Translations under genes and position numbers: made by a program | Part shown: positions 34,019 to 46,315 of the stretch, one piece after another | Layout of the letters: every line of letters starts with the position of its first letter | Numbering within the stretch: the first letter of the stretch is position 1 | The notes under the pieces: generated by a model | Database searches by the model: none | Seen by the model: only the letters and a program-made list of their open reading frames with translations | What the model was told of the DNA's origin: nothing | Assembly (NCBI GenBank): GCA_037952775.1 | Contig: JBANAY010000003.1 | Location: 21,886,001 to 21,950,000 of the forward strand | Direction of reading: 5' to 3' | Length of the DNA: 64,000 nucleotides | Origin: Clonostachys chloroleuca | Taxonomy: Eukaryota > Ascomycota > Sordariomycetes > Hypocreales > Bionectriaceae

Positions 34019-34743
34019 TTGGAATGTTAAATGAAATTGTCAACCACGTTGCTGTATGTGATAAGGTGTCTATCACTAGAAATTCCGAAGAGTCATTTAG
34101 TGACATTAAATAGAGGGTAGGGCGTCTATTTGTATCCGAGAGTAAGCGGCTATCGGGAGTAAAGTTAGCCCGTGTAATTGCCCACCCTGCCCCTGCTTAG
34201 CTCTTTTGAACGGCATATGTGATTTCACATACGATAGAGCTGAGCGGAGATACCACAACTTCGGCACAATCGCAACTTTAAGTTCAGCAAGCCGAGGTCT
34301 AATCACATCAAACTCTGAACTTACCTTTTAGTCGCAACGGCCAACGTTTCTTTCGTATTAGAATGTTTTTAAAACCATGATACATAAGCAGGAATGTAAG
34401 GTAAAGGGCGTGGAACGGAGCAAGGGTCGCGACAAGTCGCGCCTGTGTCTCCATCGTCAGGTGGAATCGCCCTTGAAACATTGGTATATGGAACTAAGAA
34501 ACGTAAATCGATGCCCCCTGTCGACCAAATCAGTCATTCCGTGTGCTAGCAACCTCGAGAATAGGAGAGTGTACCCTTCGAGCCTTCGAGGAGCGTACTT
34601 TTCGGAAAGTTAGGCCATATGCATGTAGGGAAGGTAGATTTAATAACCCTTCGGTCACTCGGCCTTTAACAAGAGTACCAATAGATGCACTAATTGTTAT
34701 ACGTTTTATACCCGTCAACATTGTATATTCAAACCACGATTGT
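34019..34743. other. Intergenic, no supported gene
   Basis: Between the DJ-1-type promoter and the end of the phosphorylase fusion. An AT-rich run appears near 34330-34380. No coding sequence is supported. Confidence 0.45.
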
Positions 34744-37700
34744 TTATCTCACACACGTCAAAACTCCCATTTGAAGCGCAATAGCTATGCCTAGAGGTAT
34801 AAACGCATTCGAAAGGTTATCTCGTCGATTCGCGAGCCGGGTTTCATCTGTCAGCTGTCCCGGGTTCAACCACCAGAAAAAGAACCAGATAGATGGGAGG
34901 ATAGGCAGTCCTGCTATGGTAATGTACATCAGTACCATAGCAAAGGACTTTTGTTGTCGGGCCACTATCCCCCAGAACACATCATGCTTCCCGTCTTCGG
35001 CAGTCTTAATAATTTTCTGCGGTATTCTTCTCAGCGCCTCCATCCCTGAACATTGAGAGGCAGAGACGCAATTGGTATTGCTGTACCAGTATCCGTCCTT
35101 GAATTCCTCCCAGCTTACTTGTGGTGGAGGATCTTCATCATCGTATTCGTACTTGTGTTCGGTCTGGTTAGGCAGCCCCGGCTGGCTTTCCCGAAATCGA
35201 TCTGCTCGATAGCGTTTGAACTATACGTACATGTTAGAATGTTTCTTCTTGTGCTTCGTGTTGGGTGAGTGAGGGGGTTGGACCAATTCTCACCTGATAA
35301 AAGTCGCAGCCAACAAACGTATAAAGACTAAACCATTGCCTCCACCACCCACGATGTTTCCAATACTCCTGTTTCATTTGCCCGTAGAAAACCTCATCAC
35401 ACAGGTTCGTCGAATTGATGAGACTTCTCTGCAGCCCTGCCTTCCATGGGAACAAGCTGCTATTGTCAACCATGAAGTACACAGCTAGAGATTTCAGGTC
35501 AACGTCCTGCGTCTGTGCTGCGTATGCTCGTCGGTTACGGAGATGTGGCCCTATAGTTCGTCTATATGAACCTTGGTATGGTAATGCCGGCACATTTGCC
35601 GGCATATAGGTTGAAGATCTAGAAAGTGGCTTAAGATGAACCTGCTCTGGCGCAGAAGACCCAGAATCGTTTGCAGGCCTAGGACTGGATGCAGAGACTT
35701 TGAGAGACATTTTCCTCAGAGACATTCCAACTTCGCGCGGAACCACCTCTGATCTCGTCTCACCGCATTTCTCCACCATTATCAGCATCGGCCTTCTCTC
35801 ATCACTTCTGATGGAACCTATAACTTACACAAAGCCATGCAATCCGGACTTGACCCTGTTGAAGAGGTGCGAACCTGGGCCGCAACGGCCACCAACTCCA
35901 CGACTCGCCACTAGATGTTTCGACCAGCTCCTTAATGCGGTCAGACCATGTCGGCTGCTCTTCCGTCACCGTGATTATCTTGGGTTGAGAGTACAAGAGT
36001 TCTGAAATGATCTTCTCAACCTGGATGCCTAGGGCCTTCCGCCTCCACCTCTTCAGCAGTGATTTCAGGCTCTTCTTGAATGAGGGAAAGGCTAGGTGAT
36101 ATATGTCGTCCAATAATAGTTGAAATGCTGTGCTCGATAAGATGAACCGTTGGAACCCCTGGACATCGATTTCAGCAGTAAGAATGTTATCCTCTTCACC
36201 ATCAGACTCATCATCTCCTCCTTCAGCTTTCAAGTCAGCTTCTTCGTCCTCATCTTTAGTTGCACTCGTGGCATCATGCGTCGCCTCAAAAGTTTCCAAT
36301 GTCATTTCAAGGCTTGGCCGAACTTCTTCGACAATCTTGCGCGAAATAGCCATTGATCTTCCACTGAAGAGAGAGACCATGTTCTTATCCGAAGTATTAG
36401 ACTCAGTTCGCAAGCCTGCAACAAATTGCTTCAATAAAAGGCGAATTTGTTTCTCAAGTAAGTATTCTGATCTTCTTCTAAGAGACAGACGAATGGCCTG
36501 TAACGCATTTTTGTTCTCGAAGATGATGTCCAAGAATGTTCTCACGATGTCGTCGATGTTTGTCACGTCAATCTCGGCCTCCGTCGGCGCAGTAGATGCT
36601 CTGTCTACAGAGAAGTCGCTACCTCGATCGGAAGAAGAGTCAGAGTCCTTTTCCGACCTTTCGTCATCTTCTTGGAAAGAGTCGACATCATCTTGGATTA
36701 GTGCTTCAAATCTGACTCGAGAAAGGGTTCTTGACTCGGGTTCTTCGCCGTCAAACAGGTCTGTTGAAGCTACTGCCAGATGATCGTCAGTTATAGTCAG
36801 ACGTGGCACGTCGTCCTGTCGCTTCTGCGTACTGTTATGTCTAACATCGTCATTCGTTACACTAGCCATACCTAATATATCGTTTACACCCTGTGCACCT
36901 AGGAGAGTCAGCCCTTGATGTTCTATGAAGGGGACATGCCAACTTACGACCACGGAAGAGGTCGAGAATCTTCATTTCCGCCTCAACCCTGGCTGGGGGG
37001 ATATGAGAGAGGAGGTCCTTTGTATACGCAGCGGCGGTCATGGCTGCATACCCTTGCCATTCCTTATTCCTATGTGAATCTGCGTAGTCGCATATACCGC
37101 GAATGACCAGACAGGGAAAAGAGTTCATTAACCCTGCTGCTTCCATTTCGAAACACAGAACGCCCTTTTCTGCTGCCAGCTTATCCCGAACCGAAGCGTC
37201 CTTCATTAACTGGTTTCCTGAAGCAATCAGGCCATAATGTATGGCCGGATTAGCTTCGTCCTCACCTCGTGCCTGTCGCAATATCAAGTTCGATGGATCA
37301 TCGCCACAGACCGCCGAACAGCTTGCTTTCCCGGTTGGAGGATGGATGATGCGGCTTTGATATAGCCTGTCGCTACTGAGGTCCGGTCGCTTGTAATTCC
37401 TTTGTAGTCTTGGTTTCTCCTTGAGAATGTAATTGATAGTCTCATAGAGCTGATGACCTTTATGTTCATACTGGGCTTTAAGGATACTAAGCGCCGCCTG
37501 TAGAGGTCTTGGAGGTGCGTTCAAGAACCCTGTGTGTGGGAAACTCTGAAATTGTATTGCTTTGCCAAAGTCGTATTGTAGCACTCCACTTGTTCCATTA
37601 CCAGTACCAACCACAATATCACCAAGACGGATATCGCGCTGTGGACTGGGTGCACCACCGCCGATGCCGACCATTAGAGCGATTCTAATATTAGGAAAGC

Positions 37701-38049
37701 TCTCGATTATATCTCTTATGCCGCCTGTCGCAGACGAGGTGCCATACTCGCCTTGGGGTAAAACGGCGATAACGATATTGTGATTGTGGATTCTGCCCAG
37801 TGTGTAATGGTGGTCATCGTGCAGTGATATGACTTCCGGACCTTCGTGTTGTTCATCGAGAAATACTCGTGCGGCAACGTATTCCGTACTTATGGCGCAC
37901 ATCCAAACGACCGTGTAATCATTGACGCTCAAAGTCCGCTTAGGAGCATTGGCCAGTGGTGTCCGATCATCGTCGTCTGTTATTCTCCTCTTCTCTGGCC
38001 CCATTATAGCTTTTTGATTATTCCCAAGCTCGGATTCTCTGTTCGCCAT
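34744..38049 (-). CDS. Nucleoside phosphorylase-domain fusion with membrane C-terminus
   Basis: Four exons (36948-38049, 35829-36898, 35294-35770, 34744-35220) with introns of 49, 58 and 73 bp give 1041 residues, all in frame. Residues about 42-355 form a PNP/UDP-phosphorylase-like domain (YTVVWMCAISTEYVAAR, VGIGGGAPS, RLGDIVVG, CFEMEAAGLMNSFPCLVIRGI, CDYADSH). A charged helical stretch rich in Asp/Glu/Ser follows (about 365-690), then WWPLRPRF, VRIAWLC-KCGE across a splice, and a Ser-rich stretch. Exon 4 ends with two hydrophobic segments, about 976-1001 and 1017-1038. In fungi this phosphorylase module usually caps NLR receptors; no NACHT or repeats are present here. The CxCG motif and C-terminal part occur in uncharacterised fungal proteins. 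A nucleotide-sensing role is inference. Confidence 0.8.
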
Positions 38050-39232
38050 CGTCTAAGGTGTTTGCGGTCGTATGGGACAAGTCAAGTCGGAAGGACGAAA
38101 TCGGACAGGGGGCTCAATTGTATTTGGTCAAATGGTGGTGCAGCGATCTCGAACAAATCAAGCGGTCAGCATGTCTCAAGTAGGAGAAAATCAGATACCG
38201 CAAAAGAAGGTGGTTGAAGTGTATGTGTATAAGAAAGAAGAGAAGAATGGGACCAGGTACCCTAAGGGAATGAGACGAGCGGGGTATTCGGCACCATCCG
38301 TCAGGCTGCGCTGACGTGTGGCTGCGAATACCATTTGAGTGTTACGCCACGGCGGCGACGACCATACGCGCATCACCAATCATTGCTGCCTGTTCCTCGC
38401 CTCCCGGAGCGAGACACTCCAACGCTTTGGCCCCGATTCTGAGTTGATTACTCATGAACTTGTGTGAGGTGGAACCCCGTGGCTGTGGAATATCTTTGAC
38501 AAATATTCATAGCGGGACGAGATTCCTAGGGTACCAAAACGGACCACCACCGACATTTCTTCAGTGCGTAGGTAGTTACCAGAAGACTAATTATCGAAAA
38601 CTAGGCCAATAACACCAGACGTTTGTCCGCTTATGGTGTTTCCACTGCACTATGCACTCATCCTTGAACAACATCAGCTCATGAGCTATCGTGCCACAGT
38701 TGTGATTCCTCACGGTAACTGCATCTCCAAGCTGCGATTAGCGCCTGGGACAGCCGCCCACAAATCGCCACGTATGCTCTCGGATCAACGTTAAAAATTA
38801 TTTACGGGGCATTTTCAAAACTACCTAGACCAAGATTGAACTGGGTAAAGCATTTCCTTTGGGATGGTCCTGATATGGAGCATTGATAGCAGGCTTTTGT
38901 GGTCTTGATAGCTATGCTTCGGAGAGGAGAGGTCAATGACGTAATGACAACTGTGTGCTGTTTGAAACGACTGGTTTCTCTTGCATCTGAAATGGGGACT
39001 GCGATGGGGATCAAGGAGACTTGAAAAGGGTTTAATTCAACCAGAGTCAACATCACAAACCCGATATGTCTACACAACGGAGCTATTAAATACGTTCCTT
39101 AAGAAATGAGTCAATACTTCTCATCTTTATGTTAACTTTTCATGGAAGTCAAAGAGAATTCAAGGTCGGAGACTTAAAATCACAACCCAAATCCATAATA
39201 CAGCGCCATACATATAACTCCCAGTCACTCTT
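38050..39232. other. Intergenic, promoter of the fusion gene, otherwise empty
   Basis: GC-richer DNA up to about 38470 lies upstream of the phosphorylase fusion and probably holds its promoter. The rest, to 39232, has no supported gene; a minus-strand frame at 38802-39077 lacks features. Confidence 0.45.
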
Positions 39233-39993
39233 TTAAGTCCAAATTATCAAGGTCGCCAAAGCAAACATTAGGCTGACTAAGGAACTCCTGCCTAAAATTA
39301 CGCCACTGGTATTTGGGTCCCCCGTCTGGACAGCATTGGTCGCGGTATTAGGATTCGAAGTAGTGACTAACCTTTAGGGTTAGATTTCTCGATAAATCAT
39401 CTACAATGATCGCCGAAATAACGTACCTGGGGCCCCTGACGATGTTGACGTGCGTAATAGGTTCATAGTACTTGTGCCCCTACCGCATCCAACAAATGGG
39501 GTGAAAGTCGTGACATCAAGATCTTGATAAACCCTATGTGTTACACACCCAACGTCACTTCAAGGCAAGCCCGTTCGTTAGCCAAGGCCCTTCAATGTGG
39601 GGGGAACCTACCAAAGGATTCCCTTGCCGTCAATTCCAAATGCGGTCTTCCCTGAGCAACGAGTATATAAGTCATCAGAGCCACAGCCACCATATTCACC
39701 TCGCGTGGTGAAAGGCTCGTTGATGCAAGCCAGCCAGTCTAAGAAAGATTCAGCAAGAGGCCGTGTTATGTACGAGATAGCGAAGCCATACAGTAGTTGC
39801 CCCTAGTCCCATTCTGACCCATTCCGATACTCAGCTCATCATGAGGAATTTCTGTTGTCGCGAGCGAGTAGAATGAGGTCGTGACGTAAGTTGATCGAGC
39901 TCGCGTCGTGGGTGCCGAAGTGGCGGTAGTGGCTGAGACAACTTGCACTATGGCCAAGAATAGTGTGACTGGGAGATGGGATAGAGAACGCAT
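39233..39993 (-). CDS. GPI-anchored, cysteine-rich secreted protein
   Basis: Four short exons (39792-39993, 39612-39738, 39427-39557, 39233-39366) with introns of 53, 54 and 60 bp total 594 coding bases, 197 residues, frame kept throughout. Residues 1-20 are a signal peptide (LPVTLFLAIVQVVSA). Six Cys sit in exons 2-3: WLACINEP, GGCGSDD, TRCSGK, CDVGC and VGCGRG. A Ser/Thr/Asn-rich stretch leads to a hydrophobic C-terminus (SLVSLMFALATLIIWT) typical of a GPI-attachment signal. An exon 1 donor 18 bp downstream would also keep frame. No family is recognised. Surface protein or cell-wall role by architecture only. Confidence 0.68.
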
Positions 39994-42900
39994 ACTGCTG
40001 GCCACCTTGAGCAGAAGACGAGTACCTTGAAATGGGCGAAATGAGATCAAATTGCTCTGGGGACAGGTCGGGCTTTATAAACGAATTAGAATGGCTGTAT
40101 CTTCAGGAGTGCACTAATACTTTCAGCTCAGTGGAGCCCGCAGGCCAACATATTGCTAGGCTAGTGACTATGCATAAAAAGAAAAGAGCTAATCAGCGTC
40201 AAGCCACTCTTGCCACCGTGCCAAGTATGCTGTTCTAGCCAGCAATGTTCTAGCGAACTTGGGCCGTGTGCTAGGCTCCGCCAAGGCAATCTAGATCTTG
40301 GCGCTAGGCGTCGATGCGCCTCGACCCTGAGTCGGGAACCTTCTGTCTTCCCTGGATACTCCAGGAATCCCTAGCTTCATTGTGAATCAATACATGACAT
40401 AAGCAGAGGGTAGTTTACATGGCATGGCAGTGCGAGAGTGCTTCAGTTAAAACAGCATTGACTTCGTCGTAAAGGTTTTGAACATGTTATTGGGGAGCTG
40501 TTCTCAAGAGTTCAAAAGGCTCTGTTTCTGGGCCGTCTACCACCATGGCTTCTAGAAAGCGAGGCTTATTCCTATCTCTTGGGTATCGATGAAGGTTGCA
40601 TTGCATCTCGATTGGCTTCGAATGCCCTCAAGTCTTCTCCTTAGACTGATGATGAAAATACCTACTCATCGGCCCGGGGTAATCATGAACAATTGGAAGG
40701 GTCTTCATGTGGTTTCAAAGCGCTAGCTTGAATACTCAAATGCCCCGAATTTGTATAAGCTCAATTCAGATCAGGAAATGCAGTTTGAGCGCCAGCTGGC
40801 AACCCCTCCTCATCAAACCGAGCACCATTCTATGACCCATTGATGGCCCAGATCTTGGCTGGATATTGGAACATTTTGACATTGCATCAATTTTTTTTCG
40901 TACTATTTAAGTCTCAATAGGAGCTTGGCCGGCACCTTGGATAGTTGTTACTTCGCCTGTCGAATATTGTGGAAGGAAGGCTTGCAGGGTTGGCAGTCGG
41001 ATAACTTCGTTCTTTTAGCATGGGATTTGAATTGTTTGTGTCAGAGCCAATTCTACTACACCAGCAAAAACGGAGCGCGCTCGCGCTGATTTTTGTGCCT
41101 AATTGACTATATAGCCTGTCACTGACACCAACAGTTTGATAGAAATCATCAGCATCATACCTTGTAGTCTTGCTGAATAATATTCTGGCCTTGTGAACCG
41201 TGCTCAGATGCCATCAGTCCTGGGCGGCATACTGTTGCGGGGGTTTATACATGTGAATAGCTGAGTTATCTCATCTGTATGTCATTTATATTGGCAAATT
41301 GCCTTCTTATTTTCTTTCATCATATCATTTAGTATGATTTTGAATAGAATCAAAATATACATTGAAAGCTACATGTATATAAGGTATGTATCATGCTTCG
41401 AGTCACTCTCAAAAGTTACAATCTCAGCTATGTTTCCTCCTTAGTCGAAAAAGCCGAGGCTCCAATTGGTAGAAAATCTTATTGAAAGCACAGAAAGCCA
41501 TATTAACCGAGCCGGTGGGTATACTACAATGGCTAAGCTTAAACCTAATGACACTGATTCGTTACTTCTATGAGAGCAAAATTATAATGGGAGGAGAGAC
41601 TTACGTTGGAATCACCTTGCAGAACTATATTACAAACCGATACGCGACATGGCCAGTTGGCTTTCTTAACACCGGCGCTTGTTCTATACCGCGCTTGCTT
41701 CACCCGAATTCGATGTTTAGAAGCTACCAGTTACAGGGTTATTCCACACAATTTGAGGTAGACAAGGTGGGATACCAACCCCAGTGAAAATGGTCATTTT
41801 GAGCCCTTCGGAGATCACGAGGTCAGACAGTTGGCGTGATTCAGGTTGGATTAAGGCAGCTGCCTTCTCCAATCTTGTTTGAAAGGAATAGCCAATTCAT
41901 CTTTCTGGTATTCCTCCTTGTGCGTGCTTTGGTTCATACGTTCATTTCAAGAGGCATAGAGACTCTTTAGCCCTCGTAAATGGCGTTTCCTTGCTCGAGT
42001 TTGTGTTATTCTCTTTCACGAAGCAGCTAATAATAGAAGGTATAGAAGATCTGGATACTTCGAAAGCCTCCTTAGGAGTGAACTCTTAATCCGTTTCTAG
42101 GAGGGCCTTCTGGTCATCCTGCAGATAATAGTAAAATTAAGAGAAGTATTTAACAGGTCACTTCTTTTGCAACTAAATAAGATTACCATTGTTTTATGTG
42201 TCTGTAGGTGTGTCCGCCCGGGTGCACGGTTCTGTGACTACGAGCAACGGCTTTTCTGGCTACCAACTTTCTGCTCCTAGGGCCCCGAGCAGTGTCAAGG
42301 GCAAGCGAGGCTTCAGCTATGAGGAGGAAGCTTAGGCATGCACATAGGGACTTTTTCTCCGGGATCCAGGTGATGGCTGGTTGCACTAGGAGTTGATTAC
42401 ACAGTCGTTGGTCGGACGTCAGAAACGCCTTGTTATTGCAATTTGTATCACTATTTTTTAGAAACATGTGTTTGAAATTCATATTAGATATTATGCGGGC
42501 CTCAAGTAAACGGAGGACCTCAGTTAGACATCCAATGTACAAAGAAGCGAAATTCAACACAATATCATTGTTGTCGACGTATTATGAGGCTATATACTTA
42601 TCTGGGCGTGGTGATGTTGTTCCAAAATCATGGCTCCTGGTCTCTTCTGGCATTCATCTAACGATTTGGTCTTTAACTAGCCAAGCAATGTCACTAGCTA
42701 TATATTCCGTCAATACTTGGGACAAATATATTGTCTTGCAATAAGATATGCTAATATAGTAACCTCCCTCATTACCGTTCACACTTCGTTGATACTGCGC
42801 CCTACGCCGTCACCATTGTCACTCCTCGGCAGATGGCATCATGTCTTCTCTGGCGCTTCGACTTCATATCCCTCAAAAATTACAGAGCGAATATTTCATC

Positions 42901-44726
42901 TAATGAACTCGTGTTTTAGCGCACATGTTGTTTCCAGTCAAGCATGGCATGTTTACATACCGCAGTGAGGTAGCTTTGCGCTTTCACAATCCACGTTTGA
43001 TGTTTTCGTGTACACTGTTGACAAGAAGATCATTAGCCTTTCTTACCTATCAACAAAATCACACCATCAACTACCTGGGCATGAAAGCAACCCTCTCAGC
43101 CCCGATTTCATTGGGACCGAATGAGGTTTGTCCTGCGCCGCACAACAATTGGTATGTCATCATCCGACCCCCTGAAACATGGTCATAATGTCCACATGAT
43201 TGGTTAAGAAGCGAAGGGATTCAATTGCCGAGCGACCCAAATTAGATCTCGGGGCAGTCAAATGAGATTGCCACGCCCTTGCTGAGCGTTGGTTAGAAAC
43301 CACCAGCTGGCCATTGCGGTGAGAGCCGTTTGATATTCCCAATTCGGAAGCTTGCCCGCACGCATACTTGCATACCTTGGTTGACGACGTTAAAACGGCT
43401 CTCCCTAACGAGCTATGTCGTCGTACGTCCTCCCCTCATGATCAACTAAGCTGAGATTGTCTGCACTTTTTTGGCGACCGCGGTCAGTCTGCGCAGCGTG
43501 TAGAGAAATAGACATCACTACAGTGACAAGTTAAAATACCACGCTTAGCAAGGGCTACAGTCTGTACTCAGTGTGTATTTTCAGTGTTAGTTCATGGCCA
43601 AAAACCCCTAAATAAAAGCAAGCCAAATCAATACCTCGGGATAGGTAAGGTAATACGTATGAAAGGTGAGATTTTAAAATATAAGCCTGCGTTTTGTCAA
43701 GACTGAGCTCGCCTCCAAATTCCTTTAATCACGCAAGTCATTGTAGGAAAGGATTATTAAACGACCGGCACGACTAAACAATCGCCCAGCACTTTGAATT
43801 AGGTATGTTGTACCCTAGCCGAATAACCATATAAATTCTCAGCTACTGGATACAGCTAGCTAATAGAATTTAACCCAAGCTTTCAGCAGACTGCGAACAA
43901 GTATATGAAGGGCAGGGCAACTCACACACGCCTGGTAGTGAACAGCACTTTATTTATCCTTCGCAACTCTCATTCACGGGCTCCCTTACGAGAAGGGTAA
44001 ACCAGGGAATGGCGTAGGGTTGGAGGGATAGAAATCATGGAAACTCATTATTCTATCACCTTCAGTTCAAAGCCGTGAAATTTCAGGTATCTGGAAAGCA
44101 GAAGTGGAATTCATCATCCAACGTGGCGGGGTTGCGCCGAAGCAAAGAAGGCGAGCTAAAAATCGACGGGGAGCGTACATGCCTGATGGATGCCCAGCTA
44201 ACCGATAGATGCAGAGTGACAGCCTTAGTTAGCACAAGCCTTTCATTGATATCCAGCCTACAAAAGCCTCACTACCCCCTTTGGTATATGAAGAAAGAGT
44301 CGATGTGGCAGAGTCACCTTTTCAACCAGAAATCCTCAACTATATCTCAGACCTGCAGCTGTTATGGCGCAAAAAGATGATCTCGGTGCCCCAGCACACA
44401 GAGCACGTAGTAAAAGAAAAACCTCAGCTTCCAAGAGGCAATACATAGTATTGGCCGTTTAGTCTCCCTAGGTTCCAACAATCTAACCTAGGTCGGCGGG
44501 AGCTGAATCCATCACATCTGCGTGACTTGCGCCACCTTACAGAGTATGCATGCCAAGACTTCTTCTCTTATCTCTATTGCTCGCGTATGTGCCCTAGAAC
44601 AATGGCACCTATCAGATCAAAGATCTTGGAGTCGCGTGATGGATAAGACTCCCACTATCGATATCGCGAGGGGTAGGCGGGAGCCGAGAGGTGAACAAAC
44701 TGCGCCGACAACCGAAACTTGATAGG

Positions 44727-44734
44727 TATAAATA
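44727..44734 (+). promoter_or_regulatory. Candidate TATA box
   Basis: TATAAATA precedes a pyrimidine-rich leader (ccttccctctct near 44785-44796) and the small ORFs at 44844 and 44916, resembling a fungal promoter plus leader in otherwise empty DNA. Confidence 0.35.
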
Positions 44735-44915
44735 GGGCATGTAGCAGACAGCAACTTGACGGACTTTTGTTTCAACCATCATCTGCCTTCCCTCTCTAAA
44801 GCATCATTATCAGAATTATCTCTTTCCGAAAGGCAAGTGCATAATGAGACCCCCAAAAGAGCAAGACTAAATAATCGAGGACAGACCTTTGGACAATCAA
44901 TCCTTACTTGCAACA

Positions 44916-44978
44916 ATGTGGAACGACGACGGACAGCCAAATTCAACCACCTCGAACTGGGACGACGGAGGGAACTAA
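44916..44978 (+). CDS. Possible 20-residue peptide (weak)
   Basis: ATG in a good context (caacaATGt) opens 20 codons ending TAA. The peptide contains two W-(N/D)-D-D-G-like blocks, WNDDG and WDDGG, separated by a Ser/Thr/Asn stretch. An 8-codon ORF (44844-44870) precedes it. A TATA box lies 190 bp upstream. The length makes chance likely; no homologue is known to me. Confidence 0.15.
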   Translation: MWNDDGQPNSTTSNWDDGGN

Positions 44979-46315
44979 GTGAGCAATCGCGCGGCTAGTC
45001 AGCGACTGGCGAGCGAATCCGAGAAGCGAGCTGTCTCAAATGTGCCTCAAATGCTGGGGGGGGGTTGTAGTTTGAAATCAGAATTATTTAGCTTCTGACT
45101 TACTATTGGGCTTTTAACTTGATACCTCTGTTTTCATTGCGGAGTGACATGCCACGGCCTGGTGGAAGAAGTCGCGCAAGTAAAGTCGAGATACAAACGA
45201 TCGATACCTGAATATCAAACGATTTTCCTCCTAGTACAGAAGGACTCATATGACAACTTTGTGATATGCAATAGTCACGCAGACAAGATGTTTGATGAGA
45301 GTAAGGAAGCGAATACTGCCAGCTCTACATTCTATCTAGCTAATTACGACTGATCGAGGGCCAATGGTCTGACGCTTGAGTGGACCCAAAATGATCACGC
45401 TGCATAGGCTTACAACAGCTGTAGGCGAGTTGATGAGTTGTCAGTGCTACGGCTGATATCACCAAATCTGATTGGTTTTGATCTCCTCATGGTGTTTCCT
45501 CCTAACTTCATCGGCAGGAGCTGAAAACAAAGAGGCGTTAAGGCCAGTCTAGGCCCTCTTACCCCTGGCCACCTGTTTGATATGGTGTGGTTCAGTTGAC
45601 AGTTTTTCATTAATCGCCGCAATTGCGAAAAGTGTGTCTAGTTGCTTGATAAGGCATACGCTTTTCCCTATATGCCATGGCTGAAGAGTTATCGAGGCCT
45701 CAATAACCTCTGATCAAGGCGCACGAGGCTCATGAAATAGGTAATAATACACGTAACTCAGATTAAAAGTCGCTAGAAAAGTAGAATTCGGTTCGGACGA
45801 AGTAGAAGAAAACATCTTGGTCTCCCATGGCATCTCTAACGAGACATTTAATGGTAGCCTATTCTTGCCATGCAGCAATATTGCCAACAGCATAGCTGAT
45901 TATTACCCGCCCCGGAAAGTAACACCCTTCACTTTGATGTGTACGTCACTAATTCTATGGCATCGGCGATACCTATTCTGTCATCAACCTAGTTAATGAT
46001 ACCGATGATATCAATAGTGGATGAGTTGTTGCACTTTATGACAGATATGTGCTTCAATTGGACTCATATTAATTACTATGACAGTCAAGCTTTATTATGA
46101 GACAGCTCTACATTGTGTTGCATTCAATGTGTCCTGCCAAAGCCTGCGCCCCTTGCGCCGAAACGTGAAAAGCACCATGTTCAGAAAATAGTAGACACCC
46201 TCCTATGAGGTCTACCAATATCTAGGCACAGCACGCCCAAGAAGCAAGACCTCCGTACAATCTATTACCAAGAGAAGCTCCAGGCGTCCTCTTTCGTCCC
46301 AAGCGCTACAGAAGA

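Larger units (their letters stand above)
39994..46315. other. Gene-poor stretch of about 6.3 kb
   Basis: Six-frame reading finds only short, start-less or featureless frames (for example 41482-41787, 42183-42560, 44075-44380). No transposase, reverse transcriptase, long terminal repeat or clear tandem array is visible. The base composition is mildly A/T-rich but not extreme, so heavy RIP decay is not evident. The only candidate is a 20-residue peptide at 44916 with a TATA box upstream. Confidence 0.55.

Noticed and set aside
34855..34880. tRNA B-box-like sequence (gggttcaacc)
   Set aside because: It lies inside exon 4 of the fusion gene, with no matching A box or cloverleaf.
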